Positions 54,796-63,987 of a stretch of DNA of 64,000 bases are shown here, piece by piece. How positions within the stretch are numbered: the first letter of the stretch is position 1; each line of letters starts with the position of its first letter. The stretch spans positions 218,697 through 282,696 of the forward strand of contig NZ_WPZY01000007.1 in assembly GCF_013031405.1 (NCBI RefSeq), in the 5' to 3' direction. The notes under the pieces were generated by a model, which worked only from the letters and a program-made list of their open reading frames with translations, did no database searches and was not told the origin of the DNA. A program made the position numbers and the translations under genes. This stretch comes from Ruegeria sp. HKCCD8929. GTDB taxonomy: Bacteria; Pseudomonadota; Alphaproteobacteria; Rhodobacterales; Rhodobacteraceae.

Positions 54796-55077
54796 TCAGA
54801 TCATGTAGAGTACAAAAAGCAGCAGGGTGAAGCCGGTCAGGATTGTGGTGAAACCGCGCAGCCAGGCGGGGCTTTGGGTGAGCTCTAGGTAGTGGGCGAG
54901 GATCGTGCGGGCTTTGATCAGGGCCAGGAACAGGATGGCGCCGCCCAAAATGGTGGGTGGCATGGGTGTGGTGGTCAGCAGTGCTGTGGCCAGGCTAAGG
55001 GCTAGCAGGGTGAGCCAGGCGCGGGTGGTGGTGTTTGGATTTGCGTATTTGGGGCGAGAAGAAGCCATGTACGTCAT
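54796..55077 (-). CDS. norF: NorF, small membrane subunit of NO reductase cluster
   Basis: 93 residues from ATG 55077, overlapping the norE stop (ATGA). Three hydrophobic segments (LTLLALSLATALLTTT, ILGGAILFLALIKA, GFTTILTGFTLLLFVLYMI) match the cytochrome oxidase subunit IV-like NorF. It is the last gene of norCBQDEF. NorE and NorF raise NO reductase activity in Paracoccus. Confidence 0.85.
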   Translation of the reverse strand: MTYMASSRPKYANPNTTTRAWLTLLALSLATALLTTTPMPPTILGGAILFLALIKARTILAHYLELTQSPAWLRGFTTILTGFTLLLFVLYMI

Positions 55078-55622
55078 CCCAGCAGGTAGATCACGGGGAA
55101 GATCAGGACCCAGATCAGGTCGACCATGTGCCAGAATTGCGCCCCGGCCTTGATGTTGCGGGGGAGGTCGCGCCAAGCGACCAGAGCAAGGATGGCGACG
55201 CCTGCGGCCACATGGGCGGCGTGGAAGCCGGTGAGCAGGTAGTAGAACATGAAGAACGGGTGCGTGTCGAAGCCGATCCCCTGTGCTGCCTTGTCGGCGT
55301 ATTCGACGCCCTTGATGATCAGGAACACGACGCCAAGCGCTGCGGCCGCGATGAGCGCCGCGCGGGCGTGCAGGCGTTTTGCGGCGTCGCGCAAGGCAAG
55401 CGCCTGCGCGGCGAGGTAGCCGGAGGTGATCAGCACCACAGTGTTGAGCGCGGCGCCGGTCTGGTAGAGGTGGGATTGTGCCTCGCCAAAGCCTGCGGGG
55501 TCGGTCAGGCGCACTGCCATGAAGGCGGCGAGCCCGGCGCCGAAGACCAAGAGTTCGCTGATGATCAGCACCCACATCATCAGCTCGCCGGGAAGTTCGT
55601 CGATCAGAGACGCGTCGCTCAT
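55074..55622 (-). CDS. norE: NorE, cytochrome oxidase subunit III-like protein
   Basis: 182 residues with five hydrophobic segments, from GELMMWVLIISELLVFGAGL to the end. FWHMVDLIWVLIFPVIYL is the conserved subunit III end. It belongs to the NorE group that accompanies cNor. It overlaps norD and norF by 4 nt each. Confidence 0.9.
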   Translation of the reverse strand: MSDASLIDELPGELMMWVLIISELLVFGAGLAAFMAVRLTDPAGFGEAQSHLYQTGAALNTVVLITSGYLAAQALALRDAAKRLHARAALIAAAALGVVFLIIKGVEYADKAAQGIGFDTHPFFMFYYLLTGFHAAHVAAGVAILALVAWRDLPRNIKAGAQFWHMVDLIWVLIFPVIYLLG

Positions 55623-57586
55623 GCGCCGACCAGTTGGCGGTAGATCTGCGGCAGGGCCATGGTCAGGCGGTTGGGGTCGGGGATGACGGCGAAACCGCCC
55701 TGCCCGAACATGCGGGGGAACCAGCTTTTGCCGGTCTTGTCGATGGTGACGCCGAAGACCGATTGGCCGACGCGGCGGGCCTCGCGGATCGCTTGCCGCG
55801 TGTCCTCGATGCCGTGGCGACCCTCGTAGTGGTCCAGATCGTTGGGTTTGCCGTCGGTGATGACCAGCAGCAGGCGGCGTTTGCGCGACTGGGTGGCGAG
55901 GTCGGCGGAGGCATGGCGGATGGCGGCGCCGAGGCGGGTGTAGAAGCCGGGGCGCAGGGAGGCGATGCGTTGTTCGACGGCCCAGCCCATCGGTTCGCCG
56001 AAGGATTTGCAGCGCTGGATGTAGACGCGGTGGCGTTTGAGGGAGCTGAAGGCGTGAATGGCGAAATCGTCGCCGCAGGCGTTGAGGCCCCAGGCGAGCG
56101 CGGCCAGCGCCTCGCGCTCGACGTCGATCACGGCGCGGCCCGAGACGGCGCTTTCGGTGGAGCGGCTGATGTCGAGCAGGATCGAGACCGCAAGGTCGCG
56201 GGCGACGGGGCGGGATTGCAGCCAGATGCGGTCATTGCCTTCGCCCGCGGCGCGGCGGTCGGTTTCGGCGCGCACGGCGGCCTCGATATCGAGCTGGTCG
56301 CCGTCGAGATGGCCGCGGGTCATGACGCGGCCCGGGCGCAGCGCCTCGAACTGGCGTTTGACGGCGCGGATGCGGCGGGCGGTGGCGGGGTCCTTGCCGA
56401 ACTCGGCGGCGTCCTCGCGGATGTCGGCATCCGAGGTCAGGACGTTGACGTGATCGGGCAGGTAGGCGCCGGTGCGCACGTCCCATTCGGGGTAGAGGAT
56501 GCGGCCCGAGAGACGCTCGCGGTCGACATCCTCGGGGGCGAGGTCTAGATGCAGTTTCAGTTTGGTGGGCGGGGCCTTGGAGATCTGGCCGAGGCCGATC
56601 TCGTCCTGATCATCGGCGGCCTTTTTGGCGTTGTCGGGGTCGTCGTCGTCCACGCGGCGATTGAGGTTGAGGAATTCGGCCCAGCTGAGGATGGCCTCGA
56701 ACTTGTGCAGGATGAAGCTGTCGCTGCGCTCGGCCTGATCGGATTTGCGGCGGCGGGCGCGGTGGGTTTTCTCGTTGGATTCCTCGGGCGGGCCGTCGGT
56801 GTCGCGGCTTTCGACCTCGTGGTGTTCGGAGAAGCCCACGGCGCGCAATTCGGGCCAGAGGGGGACCGGGCGGAAGGGCTGGTAGCCGCGCGGGGCGGTG
56901 ATGGAGGGATCAAGCCGCTTGGAAGCGGCTTGGCAAGCGGTTTCGAAACCGCTTGAAGGCGTTTGCAAACGCCTTGCCTGTTCCGAGAGCGGGTTCGGAT
57001 CGCCAAGCATATGGCGCACCAGTTCCTCGACCGCGGCCTCGACCGGCGGCAGGTTCGGTACTGCGCGCTGGTGCAGCAGGCCCTTGCAGAGCTCGGTGTA
57101 GAGCGGACGCAGGCCGGGGGCGTTTTTTAGTGTGGCCGCGACCATCTCCTGCGCCGCTGCCAGAGCGTGGAGATCGGCGCGCAGGGGGTCGTCCTCGTCA
57201 ATCCGGTTGCCTGCGTGCGCGGCGGCGGCGGCCAGCCAGACATAGAGCGCGCCATTGGCTGCGCGCGAGGGGTAGACGGCCAGTTGATCCGGCAGGCGCA
57301 GTACCTCACCGTCGAAGCTGGCGCGGGGCAACAGCTCGGCCTCGGTCGCCAGACGGCGGCGCCAGCCGAGCCGGTGGTGCGAAAGCTCGGGCGAGACCGG
57401 GCGCAGCTCGACACCCGGCGCGCCGCCAAGCCCCCGGAAAAGGACTGCCAGCCGCCCCGCGACCTGCGTAAGGTCGACCGCGGCTCCATCATGCACCTCA
57501 GGTGCATCGAGGCGGCTGGCAAGGGTGTGCCACAGTTTCCCGATGGTTTCTTCGGGTTCCCATGGCTCGAAATCGATCCTGACCAT
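55619..57586 (-). CDS. norD: NorD, VWA-domain NO reductase activation protein
   Basis: 655 residues. The C-terminal von Willebrand A domain (about 460-655) carries the MIDAS motif DISRST and TDGKPND. NorD and the MoxR-type ATPase NorQ act together to insert iron into the NorB catalytic site. It overlaps norE by 4 nt. A patch at about 240-310 is highly charged and less conserved. Confidence 0.92.
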   Translation of the reverse strand: MVRIDFEPWEPEETIGKLWHTLASRLDAPEVHDGAAVDLTQVAGRLAVLFRGLGGAPGVELRPVSPELSHHRLGWRRRLATEAELLPRASFDGEVLRLPDQLAVYPSRAANGALYVWLAAAAAHAGNRIDEDDPLRADLHALAAAQEMVAATLKNAPGLRPLYTELCKGLLHQRAVPNLPPVEAAVEELVRHMLGDPNPLSEQARRLQTPSSGFETACQAASKRLDPSITAPRGYQPFRPVPLWPELRAVGFSEHHEVESRDTDGPPEESNEKTHRARRRKSDQAERSDSFILHKFEAILSWAEFLNLNRRVDDDDPDNAKKAADDQDEIGLGQISKAPPTKLKLHLDLAPEDVDRERLSGRILYPEWDVRTGAYLPDHVNVLTSDADIREDAAEFGKDPATARRIRAVKRQFEALRPGRVMTRGHLDGDQLDIEAAVRAETDRRAAGEGNDRIWLQSRPVARDLAVSILLDISRSTESAVSGRAVIDVEREALAALAWGLNACGDDFAIHAFSSLKRHRVYIQRCKSFGEPMGWAVEQRIASLRPGFYTRLGAAIRHASADLATQSRKRRLLLVITDGKPNDLDHYEGRHGIEDTRQAIREARRVGQSVFGVTIDKTGKSWFPRMFGQGGFAVIPDPNRLTMALPQIYRQLVGA

Positions 57587-57595
57587 CGGCCGGCC

Positions 57596-58414
57596 TCACC
57601 CAAAGACGGCCGTGACAAGATCGAGGAGCCCGCGTTTGATATCCTCGTCATCGGTGAGAGGTTCGATCATCGCCGCAAGGATGGCGCGATCAGTGGACAT
57701 GCCCTGCGCGATCAGAGTGGCGGCGTAGACCACGAGGCGGGTCGAGACGCCTTCCTCCAGATCCTGCCCCTTGAGGCCGCGCAGTTTGTCCGCGAGGCGC
57801 ACCAGTGGTTTGCAGCGTTCCAGCGGCAGACCGCTTTCCTCGGACACGACCTTGGTTTCCAGCTCGGGCGACGGAAAGTCGAATTCGACCGAGATGAAGC
57901 GTTGCCGGGTCGAGGGTTTGAGGGTTTTCAGGATGTTCTGGTAGCCGGGGTTGTAGGAGGCCACCAGCATGAAGCCGGGAGCGGCCACCAGTTCCTCGCC
58001 CGTGCGGTCGATGGGCAGGATGCGGCGGTCGTCGGTCAGCGGGTGCAGTACGACGGTGACGTCCTTGCGGGCCTCGACCACCTCATCGAGATAGCAGATG
58101 GCGCCTTCGCGCACGGCGCGGGTCAGGGGCCCGTCGACCCAGACGGTTTCCCCGCCCTTGAGCAGGTAGCGCCCGATCAGGTCGGCGGCGGCGAGGTCAT
58201 CATGGCAGGCCACGGTGTAGAGCGGGCGGCCCAGCCTGGCGGCCATATGCGCCACGAAACGGGTCTTGCCGCATCCCGTAGGCCCCTTGAGCAGGACCGG
58301 CAGGTTATTGTTATGCGCTGCGGTGAACACATCGCATTCATCGCCCTGCGCGAGGTAGAAGGGGGCGTCAGCCGCCCCCGTTCCAAGGTTCAATGATCCA
58401 TCCATCTGCATCAC
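57596..58414 (-). CDS. norQ: NorQ, MoxR-type AAA+ ATPase for NO reductase activation
   Basis: 272 residues with Walker A GPTGCGKT (about 44-51) and Walker B ICYLDEV, typical of the CbbQ/NirQ/NorQ family. It forms a hexameric motor with NorD for NorB assembly. The start overlaps norB's stop by 4 nt; ATG 58405 is an alternative. Confidence 0.93.
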   Translation of the reverse strand: MMQMDGSLNLGTGAADAPFYLAQGDECDVFTAAHNNNLPVLLKGPTGCGKTRFVAHMAARLGRPLYTVACHDDLAAADLIGRYLLKGGETVWVDGPLTRAVREGAICYLDEVVEARKDVTVVLHPLTDDRRILPIDRTGEELVAAPGFMLVASYNPGYQNILKTLKPSTRQRFISVEFDFPSPELETKVVSEESGLPLERCKPLVRLADKLRGLKGQDLEEGVSTRLVVYAATLIAQGMSTDRAILAAMIEPLTDDEDIKRGLLDLVTAVFG

Positions 58415-59778
58415 TCCGCAGGTGTTTCGGCCGCGCCGGGTTCAATGATCTCTTTGCGCGGCACCCACATGGCGTAGATGAAGACCAGCGCACCGATCAC
58501 GACCACCAGACCCGAACCGAAGCGCATCCAGTAGAAGATCGCGATCTGGTCCTGCACGTCCATGAAGTAGTCGCCCAGCACCCGTTGCAGGTGGGTCTGG
58601 ATGGTGCCGGCGAAGGTCAGCACGAAGGTCATGAAGACCATACCGCCGGTCATCAGCCAGAAGGACGCCATGTTCAGCACCTGATTATAGGGATCGCGGT
58701 TGCGCAGGATCGGCATCGCGTAGCTGAAGATCGCCAGGTTCAGGGCGACATAGGCACCGAAGAAGGCCAAGTGACCGTGGGCTGCGGTGATCTGCGTGCC
58801 GTGGGTATAGTAGTTCACCCCGTGCAGCGTGTGCAGGAAGCCCCAGACACCGGCGCCGAAGAACGCGAGCGTGGCGCAGCCGAGCGACCACAGCAGTGCG
58901 GCCTTGTTCGGGTGGTCCCGACGGCCCTTCCAGACCATGACGAAGGCAAAGGCCATCATCGCGAAGAAGGGGATCACCTCAAGCGAGCTGAAAATCGAGC
59001 CGATCCACTGCCAGTAGGCCGGGGTACCGATCCAGTAGTAGTGGTGGCCGGTGCCGAGGATGCCCGAGAAGAGAGCAGCGGCGACGATGACATAGAGCCA
59101 TTTCTCGACGATCTCACGGTCGACACCCGTCAGCTTGAGCATCAGGTAGGCCAGGATCGAGGCCATGATCAGCTCCCACACGCCTTCGACCCAGAGGTGG
59201 ACGACATACCACCAGTACTGTTTGTCGAGCGCCAGGTTGCCCGGGTTGTAGAAGGCGAAGAGGAACAGCAGCGCCAGACCCCAAAGGCCCAGAAGCAGGA
59301 TGTTCGAGATCGCGGTCTTCTTGCCCTTCAGAACCGTCATCGAAACGTTGTAGAGGAAGATCAGCGCGGCCACGACGATGCCGAGCTTGACCCATTTGGG
59401 CTGTTCCAGGAACTCGCGCCCTTCCTTGCCGAGGAAGTAGTTGCCCTCGAACAGGTTGAAGACGTAGGTGAGCACCACGCCCAGCGTACCGATCACCAGG
59501 ATCGCGAGCTGAATATAGGCCAGCTTGGTCGAGTGGATCTCACGCTCGGCCTCTTCCGGGATCAGGAAATAGGCGGCCCCGAAGAAGCCGGTGATCAGCC
59601 ACACGATCAGCGAGTTGGTGTGCAGCATCCGCACGATGTTGAACGGCAGCGACTCGGACAGCGTGTTGGGCGAGACATAGATCCAGCCGGCGAGCAGACC
59701 GCCCAGCACCTGGATCGCGAAGAGGCCCATGGCTACGGCAAAGTAGACCAGGGCGATTTTCTGGGATTCGTATTTCAT
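58411..59778 (-). CDS. norB: NorB, catalytic subunit of cytochrome c-dependent NO reductase
   Basis: 455 residues with about 12 membrane segments. Conserved haem and non-haem iron histidines are visible in GTGHHYYWIG (the Fe-B site pair) and AHGHLAFFGAYVALN. It has no long quinol-oxidase extension, so it is the cNor type that needs NorC. It reduces two NO to N2O. It starts 15 nt downstream of norC. Confidence 0.95.
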   Translation of the reverse strand: MKYESQKIALVYFAVAMGLFAIQVLGGLLAGWIYVSPNTLSESLPFNIVRMLHTNSLIVWLITGFFGAAYFLIPEEAEREIHSTKLAYIQLAILVIGTLGVVLTYVFNLFEGNYFLGKEGREFLEQPKWVKLGIVVAALIFLYNVSMTVLKGKKTAISNILLLGLWGLALLFLFAFYNPGNLALDKQYWWYVVHLWVEGVWELIMASILAYLMLKLTGVDREIVEKWLYVIVAAALFSGILGTGHHYYWIGTPAYWQWIGSIFSSLEVIPFFAMMAFAFVMVWKGRRDHPNKAALLWSLGCATLAFFGAGVWGFLHTLHGVNYYTHGTQITAAHGHLAFFGAYVALNLAIFSYAMPILRNRDPYNQVLNMASFWLMTGGMVFMTFVLTFAGTIQTHLQRVLGDYFMDVQDQIAIFYWMRFGSGLVVVIGALVFIYAMWVPRKEIIEPGAAETPAE

Positions 59779-59793
59779 TGCTCCGTTCCCTCC

Positions 59794-60246
59794 TTAGCCC
59801 GCGTCGTTGGGGGGCCAGTCCTGAGCGTCGATATTGTCCGTCCAGATCAGGAAGTTGCTCAGATCGCGGATTTCTTCGTCGCTGAGGTTGAATTGCGGCA
59901 TCTGGCGGCGGCCTTCGATGCCGGTGGGTTGCGCCTCCATCCAGGCCTTGAGGGTTTCGAACGCCTCGTCAGGGTCTTCCAGGACGCCCCAACGGGTCAT
60001 CACGTTGGCGACCTCGGGGGCGAAATAGGCGCCCTCGCCCAGGATGGTGTGGCAGTTGATGCAGGCGTTGTCCTCCCACACCCGTTTGCCGCGGATCACA
60101 CTGTCATCCAGTTTGTCGGCATTGGTCGAGGTGGTGACGATGTAACGGTGTGAGTGGAAAGAAAGCCCCAAAAAGATGAGGATAAAGAACAGTGACCCGC
60201 CATAGAATATGTTGCGGGCCATGGACTTGGTCATGACTTCGCGCAT
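59794..60246 (-). CDS. norC: NorC, membrane-anchored cytochrome c subunit of NO reductase
   Basis: 150 residues with one N-terminal membrane anchor (NIFYGGSLFFILIFLGLSF) and haem motif CINCH (62-66). AAGGAG lies 8 nt upstream of ATG 60246. It passes electrons from periplasmic cytochromes to NorB. It is the first gene of norCBQDEF, with the regulatory box 63 nt upstream. Confidence 0.95.
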   Translation of the reverse strand: MREVMTKSMARNIFYGGSLFFILIFLGLSFHSHRYIVTTSTNADKLDDSVIRGKRVWEDNACINCHTILGEGAYFAPEVANVMTRWGVLEDPDEAFETLKAWMEAQPTGIEGRRQMPQFNLSDEEIRDLSNFLIWTDNIDAQDWPPNDAG

Positions 60247-60309
60247 TGCGCTCTCCTTTGCGCCGCGTTGCTGGTGCGGGGAGCATGGCGAGGCGGCGCG
60301 CGGAGCGCC

Positions 60310-60323
60310 TTAACGAAAGTCAA
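60310..60323. promoter_or_regulatory. Candidate NnrR/Dnr/FNR-type box upstream of norC
   Basis: TTAACGAAAGTCAA differs at one position of 14 from the nirS box at 20959 (there TTAACCAAAGTCAA). It lies 63 nt upstream of the norC start. The near-identity and matched spacing strongly suggest the same regulator. Confidence 0.75.
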
Positions 60324-60432
60324 GGCTGGGGGAATGGGTGGCTGGCGTTTAGGGGCCGCTTACGGCGTTACAATGCGCCCGGAATTAGCCAGTTGTCGGG
60401 GGTGCGTTCGGTTGCGCCAGGGGTTGAGGCCC

Positions 60433-61161
60433 TTATCGGTCGCTGTCCGCCCTGTCTGGCGTCCACGGCTCTCGCCCGACCATCCGGTCTGCTTCCGCCG
60501 TGATGTCGTTCATATGCTGCTCAAGGTTCTGACGCAGCGCCTCGATCTGCTCTTCACTGGCCTTGCGTGGAACAGTTTCGGTCCATTCGCGGCAGATGAA
60601 CACGCCATCGTTCCGCCAGGGTCGCGGCAACAACAGCCGGTCCCAGGTTCCGGCCTCGCGCCCGTGACGGGCGGAATAGGTGATGCCGAAGATCCGCTTG
60701 CCCGACGTCCGCGCCCAGATCAGCGGCACGGTTGAAGAGATCCGCTCGGGACCCCGGGGGCCGTCGGCGGCGATGCCGATCGAGATGCCCTGTTTCATCT
60801 TGCCCAGCACCTCGCGCGACAGGGCCACGTGGCGCTTGTGGCTGGACATGGCGATGGTGTCCATCCCGAAGAGCTGTTGCACCCGCCCCACCATGCTGCC
60901 GGCGCGCGCAGCCGAGGTGATCGAGCAGATCCTGCCCTTGTCCAGCGGGAAGAAATAGGGTGACTGCGCCAGCCGCTGATGCCAGAGCACAACGATGACC
61001 GGCTCGCCCTGCGCGGCCAGTTCGTCCAGCTCCTCGTACCCGATGCGCTGCCATTTGGTGTTGCGATGCACCAGGCGGATATAGCCCGCGATGCGCCGGG
61101 CGATCCAGTTCAGCACGGCTTCGCTGTCGGCTATCTTCTTTCGCAAACTCAACGGGCGCAT
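60433..61161 (-). CDS. Lysophospholipid acyltransferase family protein (DUF374)
   Basis: 242 residues from MRPLSLRKKIADSEAVLNWI (ATG 61161). It has the DUF374 blocks VVLWHQRLAQSPYFF and SIGIAADGPRGPERI, related to the acyltransferases that acylate lipid A precursors or lysolipids. Longer in-frame readings upstream run into the tRNA-Trp gene and are not credible. It is not functionally linked to nor by sequence. Confidence 0.8.
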   Translation of the reverse strand: MRPLSLRKKIADSEAVLNWIARRIAGYIRLVHRNTKWQRIGYEELDELAAQGEPVIVVLWHQRLAQSPYFFPLDKGRICSITSAARAGSMVGRVQQLFGMDTIAMSSHKRHVALSREVLGKMKQGISIGIAADGPRGPERISSTVPLIWARTSGKRIFGITYSARHGREAGTWDRLLLPRPWRNDGVFICREWTETVPRKASEEQIEALRQNLEQHMNDITAEADRMVGREPWTPDRADSDR

Positions 61162-61296
61162 CCTTATTGCTGGCCGAACTTGTCTTACCGTTCTCACCGG
61201 GTCGCGCAACTTCTTTGTGGGGCAGGCAGGGGCGGCGGAAAGTGAAAAAAGCCTCTTGAGTCCATCGCGCCGCTGGCATATCTGAGTGCACGCCTT

Positions 61297-61372
61297 AGGG
61301 GTATAGCTCAGTTGGTAGAGCGACGGTCTCCAAAACCGTAGGTCGCGGGTTCGAACCCTGCTGCCCCTGCCA
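61297..61372 (+). tRNA. tRNA-Trp (CCA)
   Basis: A 76-nt cloverleaf with acceptor stem AGGGGTA/TGCCCCT, D-arm AGCTCAGTTGGTAGAGC, anticodon stem ACGGT/ACCGT around CTCCAAA with anticodon CCA at 61330-61332, T-arm GCGGGTTCGAACCCTGC, and an encoded CCA end. Confidence 0.95.
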
Positions 61373-61729
61373 AATCTCTCAATGCCATGCAGATTACGCC
61401 ACGCCGTTCGAAGGAAGTCCCGTGCGGGGTTTCCGGCTTGCAGAATGGCGGTGTTTGCCCTGCCCACTCGCGAATGTTGATTGCAACGCCGTGGGAGAGC
61501 AACAGCGTCGGTCCGATGAGAACCGCCGCAAGGCCTTGGTTGCGAACGGAAAAACTCCGTCACCTGAGCCGGCCCTGTGGGGGACGGAACTATTTTTTCG
61601 AAAAAAGTTAACGATATGTGATCCAGTTTACTGAACGGGCGGCGGATTCATGCCACATTGGGGATGTTAATGAGTGAGTGTTTAACTGTTTATTAGAACA
61701 CAAGTTTTTTGAACTTCTCCCTGAGATTA
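61373..61729 (+). other. Non-coding stretch after tRNA-Trp, possible small RNA
   Basis: No coding frame convinces in these 357 bp. The usual secE-nusG neighbours of tRNA-Trp are absent. A palindrome TTTTTTCGAAAAAA lies at 61593-61606, and an AT-rich segment follows to a strong intrinsic terminator at 61730. A transcript ending there would be non-coding, so a small RNA gene is possible; its start is unknown. Confidence 0.35.
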
Positions 61730-61766
61730 GGGCGCGCAATTGATCTGCGCGCCCGCTTTTATTTTT
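61730..61766 (+). terminator. Intrinsic terminator with T run
   Basis: GGGCGCGCA (61730-61738) pairs perfectly with TGCGCGCCC (61746-61754) around a 7-nt loop and is followed by GCTTTTATTTTT. It is the clearest rho-independent terminator in the window, yet no protein gene ends just before it. Confidence 0.85.
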
Positions 61767-62008
61767 GGGCGTCACCCCAACGTCTCCGGCACAGCCTACT
61801 GTGCGATAGATATGCCGAAGTATCGGGCCTGTGACCCCGACTGTTTTGCCGCAACTCCGATTGACCAAAATGCCCGCCGGACCGGAGATCTCGAATATCG
61901 GTGGCCCACGTTACTGAACTGGCCGGCGACTCTTGTCAGATTACGGGCGTTGACGAGTGAATGTGAGTGTTTTTGCGTTTGTGAGCGTCTAGCGGAGGTC
62001 ATGCCATC

Positions 62009-62435
62009 ATGCCCAAACTCATGGAGTTGAACAAAAAAGACCTGGCAAAAAATCAAGTCAAAATCGGGGGTTACCTCGTCGCCATGGTGGAAGAAAGCGG
62101 ACGCCGCCGTTGGACCCGCGCTTACGAAATTCGACAAGGCCCGTTCCGATTGGAAGAAGAAGAAAACCAAGAAATCCCTTCAGGCGTATTCGAAAGCGCT
62201 CGACGATCTGAACAAGGCTTTCGAGAGCTTCAAGGACAAGAAGAAGCTGGCGGAGAATGTGCAGAAATCGGATCTTCAGAAGGAAATTACCAGTTGGCAG
62301 GGCGAAATCGCCAAACACAAGAAAGAGCTGCCGAAGAAAACGAAGCCGGTGGAGAAGTCCGACGATGAACACATCGCCAAACTGCTGGCGAATGTGGATG
62401 ATGCGGCCATGGAGAAATGGGCCTACTCAAGCTGA
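62009..62435 (+). pseudogene. Lysine-rich coiled-coil ORF, frameshifted
   Basis: GGAGGT sits 9 nt before ATG 62009, but this frame degenerates after about 20 codons. A different frame from about 62070 reads cleanly to TGA at 62433-62435 as a Lys-rich, helical protein (for example KALDDLNKAFESFKDKKKLA). That frame has no start codon after its last stop. Removing one G from the GGGGG run at 62066-62070 joins the two into a 141-residue protein. The frameshift may be real decay or a sequence error. No family is recognised. Confidence 0.6.
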
Positions 62436-62533
62436 CCCAGCATCCTCGCGGCCATCTGGAAGCGCCCAGTTGCAAATGGAGGGCGTTTGCCCGCATTAGC
62501 CCGGGCGCAAGCGCTGTAATTCAGCCCGCAAGA

Positions 62534-63940
62534 TCAGTTCGACCCGGCCACAGACCCGGAGCTTTCGGCTTCGTCCGTGCGGTCGCTGTACCGCACCCGC
62601 ATCTGGATGGCCTGAATAAACCGGCTTTTGTCGACGAGGGCAGACAGGAAATCGCCCAGATAGTCCCCGTGCAAGCCCGCCTCGATGGCGGCATCGAACG
62701 CCGCCTCGCCTTGTTCGAACCGCTCCTCGCGAAGCAACACCAAAGCGTTGATGAACTGAGTGTAGCTGTCGCCGGGTTTCAGCTGCAATGCTCGGTCAAT
62801 GGCGGCACGGGCCTGCGGGAGCCGATCCAGTTCCATGGCAATTTCGGCATGCAGCCGGTGATCGTAGTGATCTGCCTCCTCAAGCGCGACACTGCGTTCG
62901 ATTTGGGTCAGGGCCGCAGCATAATCACCGTCGCCGGCCAGAAGTTTCGCGCGCCAGAACAGCAGGTAACTGCTTGCGCCAGCCTGCTTTTCAGCTCCGG
63001 CCAGCAGCTCGTTTGCCTCGGACCCGCGGCCAAGCGCGACCAGTGCCCGCGCCTTGCGCACATATCCGTCGTCGGCTGCCGGCCAGGCTTCGATAACCGC
63101 ATCGGCGTCCTTGAGCGCCTGCTTGGGGCGGTCCAGATTCAGCAGGATCAGGGACCGGCGCGAGCGGGCCGAAATGTAGTCGGGGTCGATCTCCAATGCG
63201 CGGGTCACGTGATCGAACGCCTCGTGCCATTTGTCCTGCTGAGACAGGACATAGGCCAGCCCGTATTCCGCGTTCGCATCCCAGTCGTTTTTGGCAAGCG
63301 CAGTACGAAACTGCTCCAGCGCAGGTTCGTATCGGTCCGCATATGCCAGCACCCAGCCCAGTTCGCGGATCGCCCAGCGATAATCGGGATCCAGGGCCAG
63401 CGCCGCGCGCATATAGCCGGTGAACTCATCGAGATCGATCTGTCTGGCATGGTATTGGCTGGCGGCGAGACCCGCCACGTTCTGGCCCCGGGGTTTGCGC
63501 GCCACCGCCTGGCGAAACAGCTCGGCGGCCGGAGCATAGTCGTCGCGCATATACAGAATCCAGGCGCTCCCCTGCAGTCCTGGTTCGGCCTGCGGGTCGA
63601 TGGTAAGGATGTCGCCAAAGGTCGCATCGGCCCGGTCCAGATCGTCGACGTTGATGTATGACCAGGCCAGGCTGTCCAGCATTTCGATCCGCTGACCATC
63701 GGACGCCCTGTTTTCCTCAAGACCGCGCGTGCAGATTTCAATCAGCCGCTTGGCGGTGTCGTCCCCGGCGATACAAGCCGAGGCGTAGGTCAGCTGCGAA
63801 TCCGTCAGGAGGGGCTTGGCGCTGGCATCTCCGCCCGATGCGACGGCGGCCAGCAGCACGGCGAGCAAGAGGCCGGGCAGCGATGCGGGCGCGGGTGAAA
63901 AATCTGTTTGGCGTCGTGTCATTTGCCGCAGAATACGCAT
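62534..63940 (-). CDS. Secreted or anchored TPR-repeat protein
   Basis: 468 residues with a hydrophobic export segment (ASLPGLLLAVLLAAVASGG, about 19-37) followed by about ten TPR-like helical pairs through residue 440 (for example LEIDPDYISARSRRSLILLN and LQLKPGDSYTQFINALVLLR). TPR proteins are scaffolds for protein contacts. Start options are ATG 63940 and ATG 63922; neither has a strong ribosome binding site. Partners are unknown. Confidence 0.8.
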   Translation of the reverse strand: MRILRQMTRRQTDFSPAPASLPGLLLAVLLAAVASGGDASAKPLLTDSQLTYASACIAGDDTAKRLIEICTRGLEENRASDGQRIEMLDSLAWSYINVDDLDRADATFGDILTIDPQAEPGLQGSAWILYMRDDYAPAAELFRQAVARKPRGQNVAGLAASQYHARQIDLDEFTGYMRAALALDPDYRWAIRELGWVLAYADRYEPALEQFRTALAKNDWDANAEYGLAYVLSQQDKWHEAFDHVTRALEIDPDYISARSRRSLILLNLDRPKQALKDADAVIEAWPAADDGYVRKARALVALGRGSEANELLAGAEKQAGASSYLLFWRAKLLAGDGDYAAALTQIERSVALEEADHYDHRLHAEIAMELDRLPQARAAIDRALQLKPGDSYTQFINALVLLREERFEQGEAAFDAAIEAGLHGDYLGDFLSALVDKSRFIQAIQMRVRYSDRTDEAESSGSVAGSN

Positions 63941-63955
63941 GAATGTGCAAAGAAA

Positions 63956-63987
63956 AAGGCCGCTCTTGTTGAGCGGCCTTTTTTTGG
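63956..63987. terminator. Bidirectional terminator at the window's end
   Basis: AAGGCCGCTC (63956-63965) pairs with GAGCGGCCTT (63971-63980) around a TTGTT loop. T runs flank it on both strands (seven on the plus strand). It probably ends a minus-strand gene that begins beyond the window. Confidence 0.8.
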
